A stretch of DNA of 17,516 nt from Ktedonobacter sp. 13_1_20CM_4_53_11 (GTDB taxonomy: Bacteria; Chloroflexota; Ktedonobacteria; Ktedonobacterales; Ktedonobacteraceae), in NCBI GenBank assembly GCA_001919995.1, contig MNIY01000027.1, positions 1-17,516 of the forward strand, read 5' to 3'. The notes beneath the pieces are model-generated. The model did not search any database and was not told the origin of the DNA. It was given only the letters and a program-made list of their open reading frames with translations. This document shows positions 6,696 to 14,447 of the stretch, piece after piece. The stretch's first letter is position 1. Each line of letters opens with the position of its first letter. The translations under genes were made by a program, and so were the position numbers.

Positions 6696-8987
6696 ATGAC
6701 TGAGCATGTGGGGCAAAAACTGGGCAACTATCGACTTATCCAACTATTGGGACGAGGCAGTGTCGCGGACGTCTACCTTGGTGAACATATAAAGCATGCT
6801 ACCCCGGCTGCCATTAAAGTATGGCATAAGCAGCTTGGCAGTAAAGAGACTCAGCGCTTTCACTCTGAAGCGGGTCGGCTGGCCCTCCTGGATCATCCTC
6901 ATATAGTACACATCATCGAAGTTGGAATAAAGGGACAGTATCCCTTTCTGGTCATGGACTACATGGCTAATCATAGCTTACGCCAGCGCTATAGTAGGGG
7001 TATGCAGCTCTCACTGGCTACGGTCGTGCCACTTGCCAGGCAACTCGCGGATGCCCTGGAGTATGCGCACAGTAAACATATGATTCATGGAGACATCAAG
7101 CCCGAAAATATGTTTTTCGGGCAACACAATGAAGTGTTGCTCAGTGACTTTAGCATAACCAGCATCGCTCAAAGTTCGCATGCTCAAAGTGACCTCGATA
7201 TTGCTGGTATTGTAGCGTATATGGCTCCTGAGCAACTTCAGGGACAGCCCGAAAAAGCCAGTGATCAGTATGCACTGGCGGTGGTTATCTATGAATGGTT
7301 AAGTGGAAAGCTTCCCTTTTCTGGTTCTTTCACCGAACTAGCCACCCACCACCTGATTGTTCCTCCTGCTCCGCTCCACAGGATTGTGCCAACGATCGTG
7401 CCCGCGGCTGAAGAGGCCGTGCTACGAGCATTAGAGAAGAACCCGCGTAGACGTTTTGAGGGGGTGCGCGCATTTGTCGCCAAGCTGGAAGAGGCTCAGC
7501 AATCAGCAAGAAAGTCTTCGTCTTTCACTATGGGGGGAAGCGCGCCGCTGTCAGTTCAGGAGCCTGACTTCACTACAATAAGGCCTCGCGCCTCTTCGAT
7601 GCGCGCCTTATCTTCTGACAGCTTCAATAAGTACTGGCAGGTCATCGCTTTTTATGACATGGATATTCAGCGCAACCCGCGTGATGCTATGGCCTATAGC
7701 GAACGGGGAGACGCCTATTATATGCTTGAGGAGTACGAGCGGGCTATCCTGGACTATACCTATGCACTGGCACTGGATAGTAAATGCATTCCTGCCTATA
7801 GCAACCGGGGTCTGGCTTACTCACATCTCGAGGAGTATAAACGGGCCATCGCTGATTTTACCCGCGCCATCGAATTAGATGCCAATGAAGTATCCACCTA
7901 CTATAACCGGGGCAACGCTTATGCTCTCCTTGAAGATTACAAACACGCCATTGCCGATTATGATAGCGTCCTCAGGCGCAATGAGCAGCATGCTTTTGCC
8001 TACTATAATAGAGGCAACGCGAATGCCCGCAGCCAGGAGTACGAACAGGCGATAGCCGATTATACCAGGGCTATCGCCGTCGACTCTACGTATCTCATGG
8101 CCTATTGCAATAGGGGCCGTGTCCATAATCTGCTCAAGCATTATGAACAGGCGATTGTTGATTTTACTCGTGCCATTGAGCTGGATCCACACCTGAGCTG
8201 GACATTCAGTAGTCGCGGAGATGCCTACTGTCGCATCAAAGAGTATGAAAAAGCAATCGATGACCTTGACCGCGCTATCGAGCTGGACAACGAAGACGTG
8301 AACGCCTATACAAACCGCGGATTGGCGTGTCTGAACCTGAGAGAATATGAACGGGCCATCTCCGACTTTACGCGCGCCATCGAATTGGATCCTGAAGATG
8401 CCTGGTCATACAGTAATCGAGGACTCAGTTATTATTACCGGAAAGAGTATGAGCAGGCTATTCAAGACTGTAGCAAGGCGATTGAGCTGAATCCCCTTTT
8501 TGGCTGCGCTTATGATAATCGAGGCACTGTTTACCTGGCTATGAACAACCTGGAGCAGGCCAGGGCTGATATTCTCATCGGGTGGAAGTTGACGCCAGGC
8601 CATATCAGTCATGGCTGGTCCGTTGAATGGTCTGCCATGTGCCTGGCAAGACCCGACATTGAGATGGCCAGGCGCCTGGAAACGCTGGCAGAGGTTGATC
8701 CCGAGGATTATATCGCCTATGTTTGCCGCGGCGTGGCGCTGTGGATACGCCACGATTACGAGGGTGCGTTGCGGGAGTTGGAGATGGCTCTGCCGCTCGA
8801 ACTGAAAGGGGATGCCTACTTCTGGAAAGGTATCGTTTGCGCCTCCCTGGGACGTGATGAGGAGGCTGCCGCGGCTCTGAAGCAGGCTCTCGATTGGGGA
8901 GTTCCTGTGCTCTTGCAGGTTCCTCTCGCCTGGATCAATGAAGATCGCCCTGACTTCTACGAACACTATGTTGCGCCATTATTGTAG
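6696..8987 (+). CDS. Ser/Thr protein kinase with C-terminal TPR array
   Basis: This 763-residue protein has a PknB/Hanks-type kinase domain (about 12-270). It carries a glycine loop GRGSVADVY, ATP-anchoring Lys41, alpha-C Glu58, catalytic loop HGDIKPEN (Asp133, Asn138), metal-binding Asp151 and MAPE (176-179). The catalytic loop has HGD instead of HRD, and the DFG motif is DFS. These changes remove the arginine that senses activation-loop phosphorylation, but all core catalytic residues remain. A linker (about 270-330) leads to about 12 consecutive 34-residue TPR units (AYxNRGxAY..EYExAIxDFTRAIELDP), the last three more divergent. No membrane helix is seen, so it is probably cytosolic, with the TPRs recruiting partners or substrates. 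The start has GAGGTG 5 bases upstream. It stands alone and is closed by a long hairpin. Targets are unknown. Confidence 0.93.
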   Translation: MTEHVGQKLGNYRLIQLLGRGSVADVYLGEHIKHATPAAIKVWHKQLGSKETQRFHSEAGRLALLDHPHIVHIIEVGIKGQYPFLVMDYMANHSLRQRYSRGMQLSLATVVPLARQLADALEYAHSKHMIHGDIKPENMFFGQHNEVLLSDFSITSIAQSSHAQSDLDIAGIVAYMAPEQLQGQPEKASDQYALAVVIYEWLSGKLPFSGSFTELATHHLIVPPAPLHRIVPTIVPAAEEAVLRALEKNPRRRFEGVRAFVAKLEEAQQSARKSSSFTMGGSAPLSVQEPDFTTIRPRASSMRALSSDSFNKYWQVIAFYDMDIQRNPRDAMAYSERGDAYYMLEEYERAILDYTYALALDSKCIPAYSNRGLAYSHLEEYKRAIADFTRAIELDANEVSTYYNRGNAYALLEDYKHAIADYDSVLRRNEQHAFAYYNRGNANARSQEYEQAIADYTRAIAVDSTYLMAYCNRGRVHNLLKHYEQAIVDFTRAIELDPHLSWTFSSRGDAYCRIKEYEKAIDDLDRAIELDNEDVNAYTNRGLACLNLREYERAISDFTRAIELDPEDAWSYSNRGLSYYYRKEYEQAIQDCSKAIELNPLFGCAYDNRGTVYLAMNNLEQARADILIGWKLTPGHISHGWSVEWSAMCLARPDIEMARRLETLAEVDPEDYIAYVCRGVALWIRHDYEGALRELEMALPLELKGDAYFWKGIVCASLGRDEEAAAALKQALDWGVPVLLQVPLAWINEDRPDFYEHYVAPLL

Positions 8988-9002
8988 GTTCAAGATCCCT
9001 CG

Positions 9003-9053
9003 CAAGCAACGAGGCTGTATTGAAGCAGCGCTTCAGTACAGCCTCGTTGCTTG
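9003..9053. terminator. Long hairpin between convergent kinase and udg genes
   Basis: Arms 9003-9019 and 9037-9053 pair perfectly over 17 bp. After a T/G position, inner TGAAGC/GCTTCA adds 6 bp around a 3-nt loop, so the stem is about 24 bp. It lies between the stops of two convergent genes and could act on both strands. Neither strand has a clear U-tract after the stem, so it may work by slowing polymerase or protecting the 3' ends. Confidence 0.7.
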
Positions 9054-9062
9054 TAATAGATT

Positions 9063-9710
9063 CTAAAACAGTGACATTTGTTCTGGAGGCTCCTCTTTTT
9101 TGGCTTTGGCGGCAGTTACCGCCTCTTTGCCTGGGGATTCAGATGCTAGCCGTTCGGCCTCGGCGAGGGCAAGGGGAATCTTTTTAAAATCCTCGCGGAG
9201 CGCGATTTTGTAGCTTTCCGTACGCAGGGCGGCGGCTGGATGAAACATAGGGATACAAACATAGCCATCTTTTTTGCGGGGACGACCATGAATAACGCTG
9301 ATTTTCTCACCGCCAAAGAACTTTGCCATAGAAACGCGTCCCAGCGTCACGATAACCAGCGGTTTCAGAGCGGCGATCTGCCTCTCGAGATAATCGCTGC
9401 AGGCGTTAATCTCCACTGGCAGTGGATCACGATTCTCAGGTGGACGGCACTTTACCACGTTAGTGATAAAAACGTCCGAGCGCTTCAAGCCAATGCTTTT
9501 GAGCAACTCTTCCAGGAATTGCCCGGAGGGACCGACAAACGGGCGTCCTTGTCTATCTTCATGGAATCCGGGGCCCTCGCCGATAAAGAGTATTTTGGCA
9601 TGTGGACTGCCTTCGCCAGGGACGGCCTTTGTGCGGCCTTTGCAGAGATCACATCTTGAACAGATAGAGACCTCCGCCGCTATTTCCTTCAGCATTTCCT
9701 CTGAAGACAT
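9063..9710 (-). CDS. Family 4 (Fe-S) uracil-DNA glycosylase
   Basis: This enzyme removes uracil from DNA and starts base-excision repair. The 215 residues carry four cysteines spaced as in the 4Fe-4S thermostable UDGs: Cys17, Cys20, Cys88 and Cys104. The uracil-binding motif A is GEGPG (44-48) followed by GRPFVGPSG, and motif B is HPAAAL (157-162). VKCRPPENR is also typical. A charged, probably disordered tail of about 25 residues ends exactly in QMSLF. This fits the bacterial beta-clamp-binding motif QLxLF, so the enzyme may ride on the replication sliding clamp. The ATG at 9710 has a purine-rich AGAGAG just upstream and no strong Shine-Dalgarno sequence. It follows pnp after 96 bp containing a long hairpin, so it may depend on read-through or on its own weak promoter. 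Confidence 0.92.
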   Translation of the reverse strand: MSSEEMLKEIAAEVSICSRCDLCKGRTKAVPGEGSPHAKILFIGEGPGFHEDRQGRPFVGPSGQFLEELLKSIGLKRSDVFITNVVKCRPPENRDPLPVEINACSDYLERQIAALKPLVIVTLGRVSMAKFFGGEKISVIHGRPRKKDGYVCIPMFHPAAALRTESYKIALREDFKKIPLALAEAERLASESPGKEAVTAAKAKKEEPPEQMSLF

Positions 9711-9747
9711 AACTCTCTTTACCTCTCTTCACAAAAATAAGGGTTAT

Positions 9748-9800
9748 GTACATCGAATTGGCTGTCTATGGCGAAGCCACGGACAGCCAATTCGATGTAC
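9748..9800 (-). terminator. Long hairpin after pnp
   Basis: Arms 9748-9766 and 9782-9800 pair perfectly over 19 bp. A further TGGC/GCCA inner stem closes a 3-nt loop. On the minus strand the stem is followed by ATAACCC and then TTATTTTT, a weak U-tract. It lies 6 bases after the pnp stop and before udg. Its build (long stem with one interruption, 3-nt loop) is like that of the hairpin at 9003-9053. Confidence 0.7.
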
Positions 9801-9806
9801 TATTAT

Positions 9807-12245
9807 TTACCAGCCACGGCGGTCCGGGGGACGCTGTCCATAACCACCTTCGCGTCGTGGGGCGTTTGGACCGCGATTACCACCGCCGGTGTTGGGACCC
9901 ATAGGGCGGCGCTGCCCGTAATTGCCGCGGTCACCATAGTTACCACGGTCACTATAGGGAGTACGATCATTGTAGCCGCCGCGATCACGACCACCGCCGT
10001 AACCTCCCCTGTCATAACCACCACCGGAGCCACGGTTCGGTGCTGCGCCTTCACGGTCACGTCCACCACCATAGCCACCCTGGCGACCGGGGCCACCACG
10101 ATTTGGACCACGGCCCGGGCCACGCTCGCTCTCCAACTCGGCTTGAGAAGGCATTTCACCGCTTAAAGCCGCTCGGCGCGAGAGGTTAATGCGTCCCTGC
10201 GGATCGACTTCGATCACCATTACAGTGATTTCGTCGCCAATCGAGACAACATCTTCCGGTCGCATAACCTGGTAGTCGGCCAATTGCGATGTGCGAACAA
10301 GGCCTTCTTTTCCAGGCAGGATTTCGACGAAGCAGCCGAAATCGACGATACGACGTACCGTACCGGTGTAGATGCGACCAACCTCGACCTCTTCCGTCAG
10401 GGCACGTACCGCGTCCATCGCTTGCTGCATGGACTCACTCGATGTGGCAGAGATATTTACGGACCCATCGTCCTCGATATCGATCTTGGCGCCGCTCTCC
10501 TCTTGAATCTTGCGAATCATCTTGCCACCTGGTCCAATGACGGCGCCAATCTTTTCTGGATTGATCTTGATCGTCTGGATGCGCGGGGCATATTCCGACA
10601 AAGTCTCGCGAGGAGCGTCTATCGAATCGAGCATCTTTTCCATAATGTACATACGGCCTTCGCGGGCCTGCTCCAGCGCCCTGGCCATGATTTCGTACGT
10701 GATGCCTTTGACCTTGATATCCATCTGGAGGGCGGTGACGCCGTCAGCGGTTCCCGCTACCTTGAAGTCCATGTCACCCAATGCATCCTCGATGCCCTGG
10801 ATGTCACTCAATACCGCCCACTTACCGCTGCGCTCACCTTCTCCGGTGATCAGTCCCATAGCCACGCCAGCGACCGGTGCATGAATGGGCACACCGGCAT
10901 CCATCAGAGCCAGGGTCGTGCCACATACGGAGCCCATTGAAGTAGAACCGTTTGAGGAAAGTACATCGGATACAGCGCGAATAGTGTAAGGAAACTCGCT
11001 TTGCGATGGAATAACAGCGGCGATAGCGCGTTCCGCCAGGGCGCCATGTCCAATCTCACGGCGACCAGGACCACGCAGGGGCTTGCTTTCGCCAGTTGAG
11101 AACGGTGGGAAGTTATAATGGTGCATGAAGCGCTTATTCTCAGTCGAAGTGACACCATCCAATACCTGCTCATCGCCTGGTGAGCCAAGGGTGATGACGC
11201 TGAGCACCTGCGTTTGTCCGCGGGTGAAGATGGCGGAGCCATGAGTGCGTGGCAGCAAACCTACTTCACAATTGATTGGGCGGATGGTTTTGAGATCACG
11301 GCCATCCGGGCGCACCCCCTCGTCCAGGATTTTTTCACGCACATAGGATTTCAGTTCTCTTTCGTAGAGCGCGATGATTTCTTTCAAGCGATCCGGGAAT
11401 TCAAGAACCAGGGCCGCGATCAGTTCATCCTGTACCATACTCAGCGCCGCCGAGCGCGCTGCTTTGTTGGGGTTGTTTACGGCTGCCTCGAAACGTGGAC
11501 GTACGAACTCGGCCACCCTGTTTCTCAATGCTTCGTCAGATGGCGGTGGAGCATAAGGCCTCTTGGCTTTGTTCACGGCCTGCGCCAGTTTCTCTTGCAT
11601 CGTGATGATGTCCTGCAATGCCTGGTGACCGAAGCGCACCGCTTCTAACATCATATTCTCGGGCAGTTCTTTGGCGCCTGCCTCGACCATCATCACAGCA
11701 TCCGAAGTGCCGGCAATAGCAAGATCTAGCCTGCTCTGGCTCATCTGTGACTCAAGCGGGTTAATGACAAGCTGGTCATCAATGTGACCGACGCGCACGG
11801 CCCCAACGGGACCCGAGAAAGGAATATCCGATACGCTGAGCGCGGCAGAGGCTCCAATGATGCCCAGGATATCGGAATCATTCTCCTGGTCGACAGAGAG
11901 GACGGTAATGACTATCTGTACATCGTTGCGGTACCCTTTAGGGAAAAGTGGGCGAAGTGGACGATCGGCGAGACGACAGGCGAGGATAGCATGTTCTGAA
12001 GCACGACCCTCACGTTTAATAAAACCGCCGGGGATTTTTCCCGCGGCATACATGCGCTCTTCTACATCAACGGTTAAAGGGAAAAAATCTATGCCTTCGC
12101 GAGGCTCATCACTGCCAACCACGGTTGCCAGGATAACGGTTTCGCCATAGCGCACTAACACTGCGCCACTGGCTTGTTCTGCCACTCGACCGGTCTCAAT
12201 GCTCATTACCCGGCCGCCGATGACAGCTTCTTGACGGTGAATCAT
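9807..12245 (-). CDS. pnp: Polyribonucleotide nucleotidyltransferase with RGG/YGG tail
   Basis: PNPase degrades RNA phosphorolytically from the 3' end and can add tails; it is a ring-shaped trimer. This 812-residue copy has RNase PH domain 1 (about 1-220), a helical linker, RNase PH domain 2 (about 310-545) with catalytic Asp487, Asp493 and Lys495, KH domain (GxxG in VIGPGGKMI, 569-577) and S1 domain (about 623-691). E. coli PNPase has 711 residues. The excess is a 106-residue tail (707-812) made almost only of Gly, Arg, Asn, Asp, Tyr and Pro in units such as [12 protein letters not shown]. The tail is disordered, positively charged and aromatic, and likely binds RNA. The ATG has GGAGG 4 bases upstream. 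rpsO lies 377 bp upstream, the usual neighbour. Confidence 0.97.
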   Translation of the reverse strand: MIHRQEAVIGGRVMSIETGRVAEQASGAVLVRYGETVILATVVGSDEPREGIDFFPLTVDVEERMYAAGKIPGGFIKREGRASEHAILACRLADRPLRPLFPKGYRNDVQIVITVLSVDQENDSDILGIIGASAALSVSDIPFSGPVGAVRVGHIDDQLVINPLESQMSQSRLDLAIAGTSDAVMMVEAGAKELPENMMLEAVRFGHQALQDIITMQEKLAQAVNKAKRPYAPPPSDEALRNRVAEFVRPRFEAAVNNPNKAARSAALSMVQDELIAALVLEFPDRLKEIIALYERELKSYVREKILDEGVRPDGRDLKTIRPINCEVGLLPRTHGSAIFTRGQTQVLSVITLGSPGDEQVLDGVTSTENKRFMHHYNFPPFSTGESKPLRGPGRREIGHGALAERAIAAVIPSQSEFPYTIRAVSDVLSSNGSTSMGSVCGTTLALMDAGVPIHAPVAGVAMGLITGEGERSGKWAVLSDIQGIEDALGDMDFKVAGTADGVTALQMDIKVKGITYEIMARALEQAREGRMYIMEKMLDSIDAPRETLSEYAPRIQTIKINPEKIGAVIGPGGKMIRKIQEESGAKIDIEDDGSVNISATSSESMQQAMDAVRALTEEVEVGRIYTGTVRRIVDFGCFVEILPGKEGLVRTSQLADYQVMRPEDVVSIGDEITVMVIEVDPQGRINLSRRAALSGEMPSQAELESERGPGRGPNRGGPGRQGGYGGGRDREGAAPNRGSGGGYDRGGYGGGRDRGGYNDRTPYSDRGNYGDRGNYGQRRPMGPNTGGGNRGPNAPRREGGYGQRPPDRRGW

Positions 12246-12622
12246 ATTTCCTCCGACTAGGGCGTGATAAATCAGGCCCCTACAGCACCCTGTACATTAC
12301 GTAATTTCTTCAAACCTACCCAGCGCATTCAGTCAACTGCGGGTGCTCTGCCTGGGTGTAATAACATTCGTGCTTTTCTTTGTCCTACCTGGTTGCGGTT
12401 ACATAAGTGTTTCTGTCGTTCATCAGATAGTGTGGGGGACGTATGCTATCTGCTGCTTGTGTTCGTTCGCTTGTTTCTATTTCTCTTCGTCCAATATACG
12501 TAACGGTCGAGTGGATGGCAGAAATGGAGCGGCTGCCAGGTCAATAATGGTGAAATCTCTCATCATAAATACGGCGCTTGCCAGGATTGCGCCGACCGCA
12601 TCCACTACAACCTTCTGACCAA
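12246..12622 (-). other. rpsO-pnp intergenic region
   Basis: This 377-bp gap contains a candidate 42-codon ORF (12477-12605) and a 7-bp hairpin CAGATAG/CTATCTG (12424-12430/12446-12452). It also has a possible longer-range stem ACCCAG/CTGGGT (12318-12323/12352-12357). In E. coli the equivalent leader is cut by RNase III and mediates PNPase autoregulation, and these stems could serve the same purpose. I see no tRNA and no convincing pnp promoter; a TTGACT on the minus strand has no -10 partner. Confidence 0.4.
12477..12605 (-). CDS. Candidate small ORF between rpsO and pnp
   Basis: A GTG at 12605 preceded by AGAAGG (5-base spacer) opens a 42-residue frame. It reads MDAVGAILASAVFMMRDF at the N-terminus and ends RILDEEK before a TAG. 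The N-terminal 24 residues are mostly hydrophobic and the end is charged. The frame stays open upstream into rpsO, so it could also be a chance ORF. I do not recognise a family. It lies on the operon strand, 17 bases after the rpsO stop, which allows co-translation. Confidence is low because the ORF is short and only its position and ribosome binding site support it. Confidence 0.25.
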   Translation of the reverse strand: MDAVGAILASAVFMMRDFTIIDLAAAPFLPSTRPLRILDEEK

Positions 12623-12892
12623 CTAGTGACGCAAGCCAAGCTTTGCGATCAGTGCGCGGTAGCGGCTGGGACTTTTTTTGGCGATATATGCAAGCAATCG
12701 CCTGCGCTGACCAACCAACATCAACAAACCCCGACGAGAGTGTAAATCGTGCTTATGGACTTTGAGGTGTTCGGTCAAATGATTGATACGCCAGGTCAGG
12801 ATCGACACCTGCACTTCCGGCGAACCTGTGTCTGTTTCATGTATGCGGGAATCTTCGATAATCTCCGCTTTTCCTTCGTATGGTAATGCCAC
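12623..12892 (-). CDS. rpsO: 30S ribosomal protein S15
   Basis: S15 is a primary binder of the 16S rRNA central domain and forms intersubunit bridge B4. The 89 residues have the normal length and family signature: [36 protein letters not shown] and [11 protein letters not shown]. The start is GTG (12892), with a full-strength AGGAGGTGA 9-10 bases upstream. It has its own promoter in a 171-bp gap after rplL. pnp follows on the same strand, the classical rpsO-pnp pair. S15 usually represses its own mRNA, but I cannot identify a specific S15-binding structure in the short leader. Confidence 0.98.
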   Translation of the reverse strand: MALPYEGKAEIIEDSRIHETDTGSPEVQVSILTWRINHLTEHLKVHKHDLHSRRGLLMLVGQRRRLLAYIAKKSPSRYRALIAKLGLRH

Positions 12893-12946
12893 GCTTGTTG
12901 TTCACCTCCTAAACGTGAAGACGGGAAAAGAAAATCACACCGTTTG

Positions 12947-12975
12947 ATTATAACACTTGCCATACCGTGGCGCAA
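12947..12975 (-). promoter_or_regulatory. Putative sigma-70 promoter of rpsO
   Basis: Minus strand TTGCGC (12975-12970), a 17-nt spacer and a perfect TATAAT (12952-12947). The start site would be near 12940, giving a leader of about 48 nt before the GTG. The -35 box falls inside the palindrome listed separately. Confidence 0.6.
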
Positions 12976-12988
12976 TGAATTGCGCCAC
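12967..12988. promoter_or_regulatory. Palindrome covering the rpsO -35 box
   Basis: GTGGCGCAAT and ATTGCGCCAC are perfect 10-nt arms separated by two bases. The dyad overlaps the rpsO -35 box, a place where a dimeric repressor could block RNA polymerase. In RNA from the rplL operon it could instead form a hairpin behind the terminator at 13021-13055. The operator role is an inference. Confidence 0.45.
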
Positions 12989-13020
12989 CAGCTTTTATGC
13001 TATAGATGATTATTGAATCC

Positions 13021-13055
13021 GGGTATACATAACTGTATGCCAGTCATGTATACCC
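13021..13055 (-). terminator. Hairpin downstream of rplL
   Basis: GGGTATACAT (13021-13030) pairs with ATGTATACCC (13046-13055), with an inner ACTG/CAGT stem. It lies 8 bases after the rplL stop. No U-tract follows on the minus strand, so it is a terminator candidate or an RNA-processing site that ends the rplJ-rplL message. Confidence 0.6.
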
Positions 13056-13063
13056 AGGCAATA

Positions 13064-13450
13064 TTACTTAATGGTGACTTTTGCGCCGACCTCGGCCATC
13101 TTTTCAGCGACCTTTTCAGCCTCTTCTCTAGAGACGCCTTCTTTAACGGGCTTTGGAGCCTCATCAACCACAGCCTTCGCCTCTTTCAGACCCAGGCCGG
13201 TCAGTTCGCGTACAACTTTGATGACATTGATCTTGTTGGGACCGACCTCTGTCAGAATGGCGTCAAACTCAGTCTGCTCCTCGACAGGAGGAGCAGCGGG
13301 CGCCGCCTCCTGGGTGGCGACTGCGGGACCAGCAGCAGCGGCGACAGGGGCCGCGCTTACTCCCCACCTCTCTTGCAGAGCTTTGGTCAACTGCACCAAA
13401 TCTAATACGTTAAGCTGTTCAATTTCGGCAATGATGGAATCTACGGACAT
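13064..13450 (-). CDS. rplL: 50S ribosomal protein L7/L12
   Basis: L7/L12 forms the flexible stalk that recruits EF-Tu, EF-G and other GTPases. The 128 residues show the N-terminal dimerisation helices ([17 protein letters not shown]), an Ala/Pro-rich hinge (about 33-57) and the C-terminal factor-binding domain ([36 protein letters not shown]). AGGAGG lies 8-9 bases before the ATG. It follows rplJ after 18 bases, so the two share one message under the L10 leader. Normally rpoB follows; here a hairpin and rpsO do. Confidence 0.98.
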   Translation of the reverse strand: MSVDSIIAEIEQLNVLDLVQLTKALQERWGVSAAPVAAAAGPAVATQEAAPAAPPVEEQTEFDAILTEVGPNKINVIKVVRELTGLGLKEAKAVVDEAPKPVKEGVSREEAEKVAEKMAEVGAKVTIK

Positions 13451-13468
13451 TGTGTGTTCCTCCTGGAA

Positions 13469-14008
13469 TTATTCTGTGCTAGCTCCGCCGTTAAGTTGTT
13501 CGGCATGTGCTTGCAGTACGTAACATAAGTCGCGCATTGGCGCAGTAAGCAGGCTATAAGTAGTGGCCATGGGCCCCTGAAGAACGCCTACGATTTGAGC
13601 CTTCGCATAGTTCTTGCCGCCGGGTATCTTTGCCAGGCCTTCGACCTGGTCGGCGGTTAATGTGCGACCACCGAGAATAGCAGACTTGAGTTGGAAGGTC
13701 TTTGATGTACGGGCATAATCGGTCACCGCCTTGGCGGCAGCCACTTCATCATCGTAGCTCAGCGTGATAGCAGTTTGACCGTTGAAGATTTTTTTATCCA
13801 GCTCGGTCATGTTATTGCGCTCAGTCGCGATACGCAAAAGGGTATTTTTGGTGACCTGGAACTCTAGCCTGGCAGTACGCATTTTATTACGTAAATCGGT
13901 CATGTCTTTGACGTTCAAGCCCTGCGTCTGTACCAGGATCGTTATTGTTGCCCGGCCCAGTTTTTCAGTCAGTTCCTCGATCTTCTCTGACTTTGCCTGT
14001 GTTGGCAT
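13469..14008 (-). CDS. rplJ: 50S ribosomal protein L10
   Basis: L10 anchors the L7/L12 dimers to 23S rRNA at the stalk base and is the usual repressor of its own operon. The 179 residues include the RNA-binding N-domain (KSEKIEELTEKL, DMTDLRNKMR, VTKNTLLRIA) and the C-terminal helix that carries L7/L12 (YSLLTAPMRDLCYVLQAHAEQL). AGGAGG stands about 10 bases before ATG 14008. The 439-bp upstream gap holds the L10 leader and attenuator. Confidence 0.97.
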   Translation of the reverse strand: MPTQAKSEKIEELTEKLGRATITILVQTQGLNVKDMTDLRNKMRTARLEFQVTKNTLLRIATERNNMTELDKKIFNGQTAITLSYDDEVAAAKAVTDYARTSKTFQLKSAILGGRTLTADQVEGLAKIPGGKNYAKAQIVGVLQGPMATTYSLLTAPMRDLCYVLQAHAEQLNGGASTE

Positions 14009-14204
14009 CTACGCATTCCCTCCTTTCCTGGAAATTTGTAGGAACTCGATAATGCACATTAACAAATTAATCCAGAGTAGGTGCCGATTCATCGTGCACA
14101 TCGCCGATTTATCGGCCCTCGGTGGATCTTCCGCTATTCAGATGAAAAAGGTAAAAAGCATTATCGGACCTCTTATACTCTCAAAGAGGCGCGAGTCCTA
14201 TACC

Positions 14205-14380
14205 ATAAAAAAAGCCCTCGGTGATTTTCCGAAGGCTATGGGTAAGTAGTATATGTTCTAGCAGGCAACGCGTGACTCATCGAGATGTTGCCAGGGTAGA
14301 TTGCTTATACATTTCCTCGGCAAGCCGACATAATTATTGTCATTTACATGCCAGGTGGCATACTTGCTGTCTTCGGTTAC
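14205..14380 (-). ncRNA. L10 leader (ribosomal protein L10 autoregulatory RNA)
   Basis: The minus-strand RNA contains ACCGAAGACAGCAAG (14377-14363) and CTTGCCGAGG (14324-14315). Their GCAAG/CTTGC core forms the stem of the known L10 leader, in which CCGnAGACAG and YGCCGAGG are the conserved kink-turn flanks bound by L10-L12. Downstream follow a GGCAAC/GTTGCC stem (14292-14264) and a terminator (14237-14207). Free L10 bound to the leader should favour termination, so L10 and L7/L12 synthesis match rRNA supply. The roughly 200 nt from here to rplJ carry no further structure I can name, apart from the ribosome binding site. I matched it to the family from memory of the consensus; no covariance search was run. 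Confidence 0.8.
14207..14237 (-). terminator. Rho-independent attenuator in the L10 leader
   Basis: On the minus strand AGCCTTCGG and CCGAGGGCT form a 9-bp stem (one G-U) with a 7-nt loop, followed by a run of T (14213-14207). It is the best intrinsic terminator in the window and lies about 200 nt before rplJ. It therefore controls entry of polymerase into rplJ-rplL. Confidence 0.88.
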
Positions 14381-14409
14381 TTCATTATTCTATTGTCAGC
14401 CGCACCAGA

Positions 14410-14425
14410 GCGGGGCAAGCCCCGC
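14410..14425. repeat. GC-rich hairpin GCGGGGCAAGCCCCGC after rplA
   Basis: Six-bp arms GCGGGG/CCCCGC around CAAG lie 22 bp beyond the rplA stop, with more GC-rich bases on both sides. There is no U-tract. Short palindromes of this kind are often dispersed in Chloroflexota genomes, to my recollection. It could stabilise the 3' end of the rplK-rplA RNA or be a REP-like repeat. Confidence 0.5.
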
Positions 14426-14447
14426 CCCACATTACAACATTATGAGA

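Noticed and set aside
10284..10940. Long plus-strand ORF opposite pnp (and others at 11214-11648, 11784-12150)
   Set aside because: They lie fully inside the well-supported pnp gene on the other strand and show no recognisable domain; their amino acid make-up is that of antisense shadows.
12343..12618. Plus-strand Cys/Phe-rich ORFs between pnp and rpsO
   Set aside because: Odd composition, no ribosome binding site and on the strand opposite the operon.
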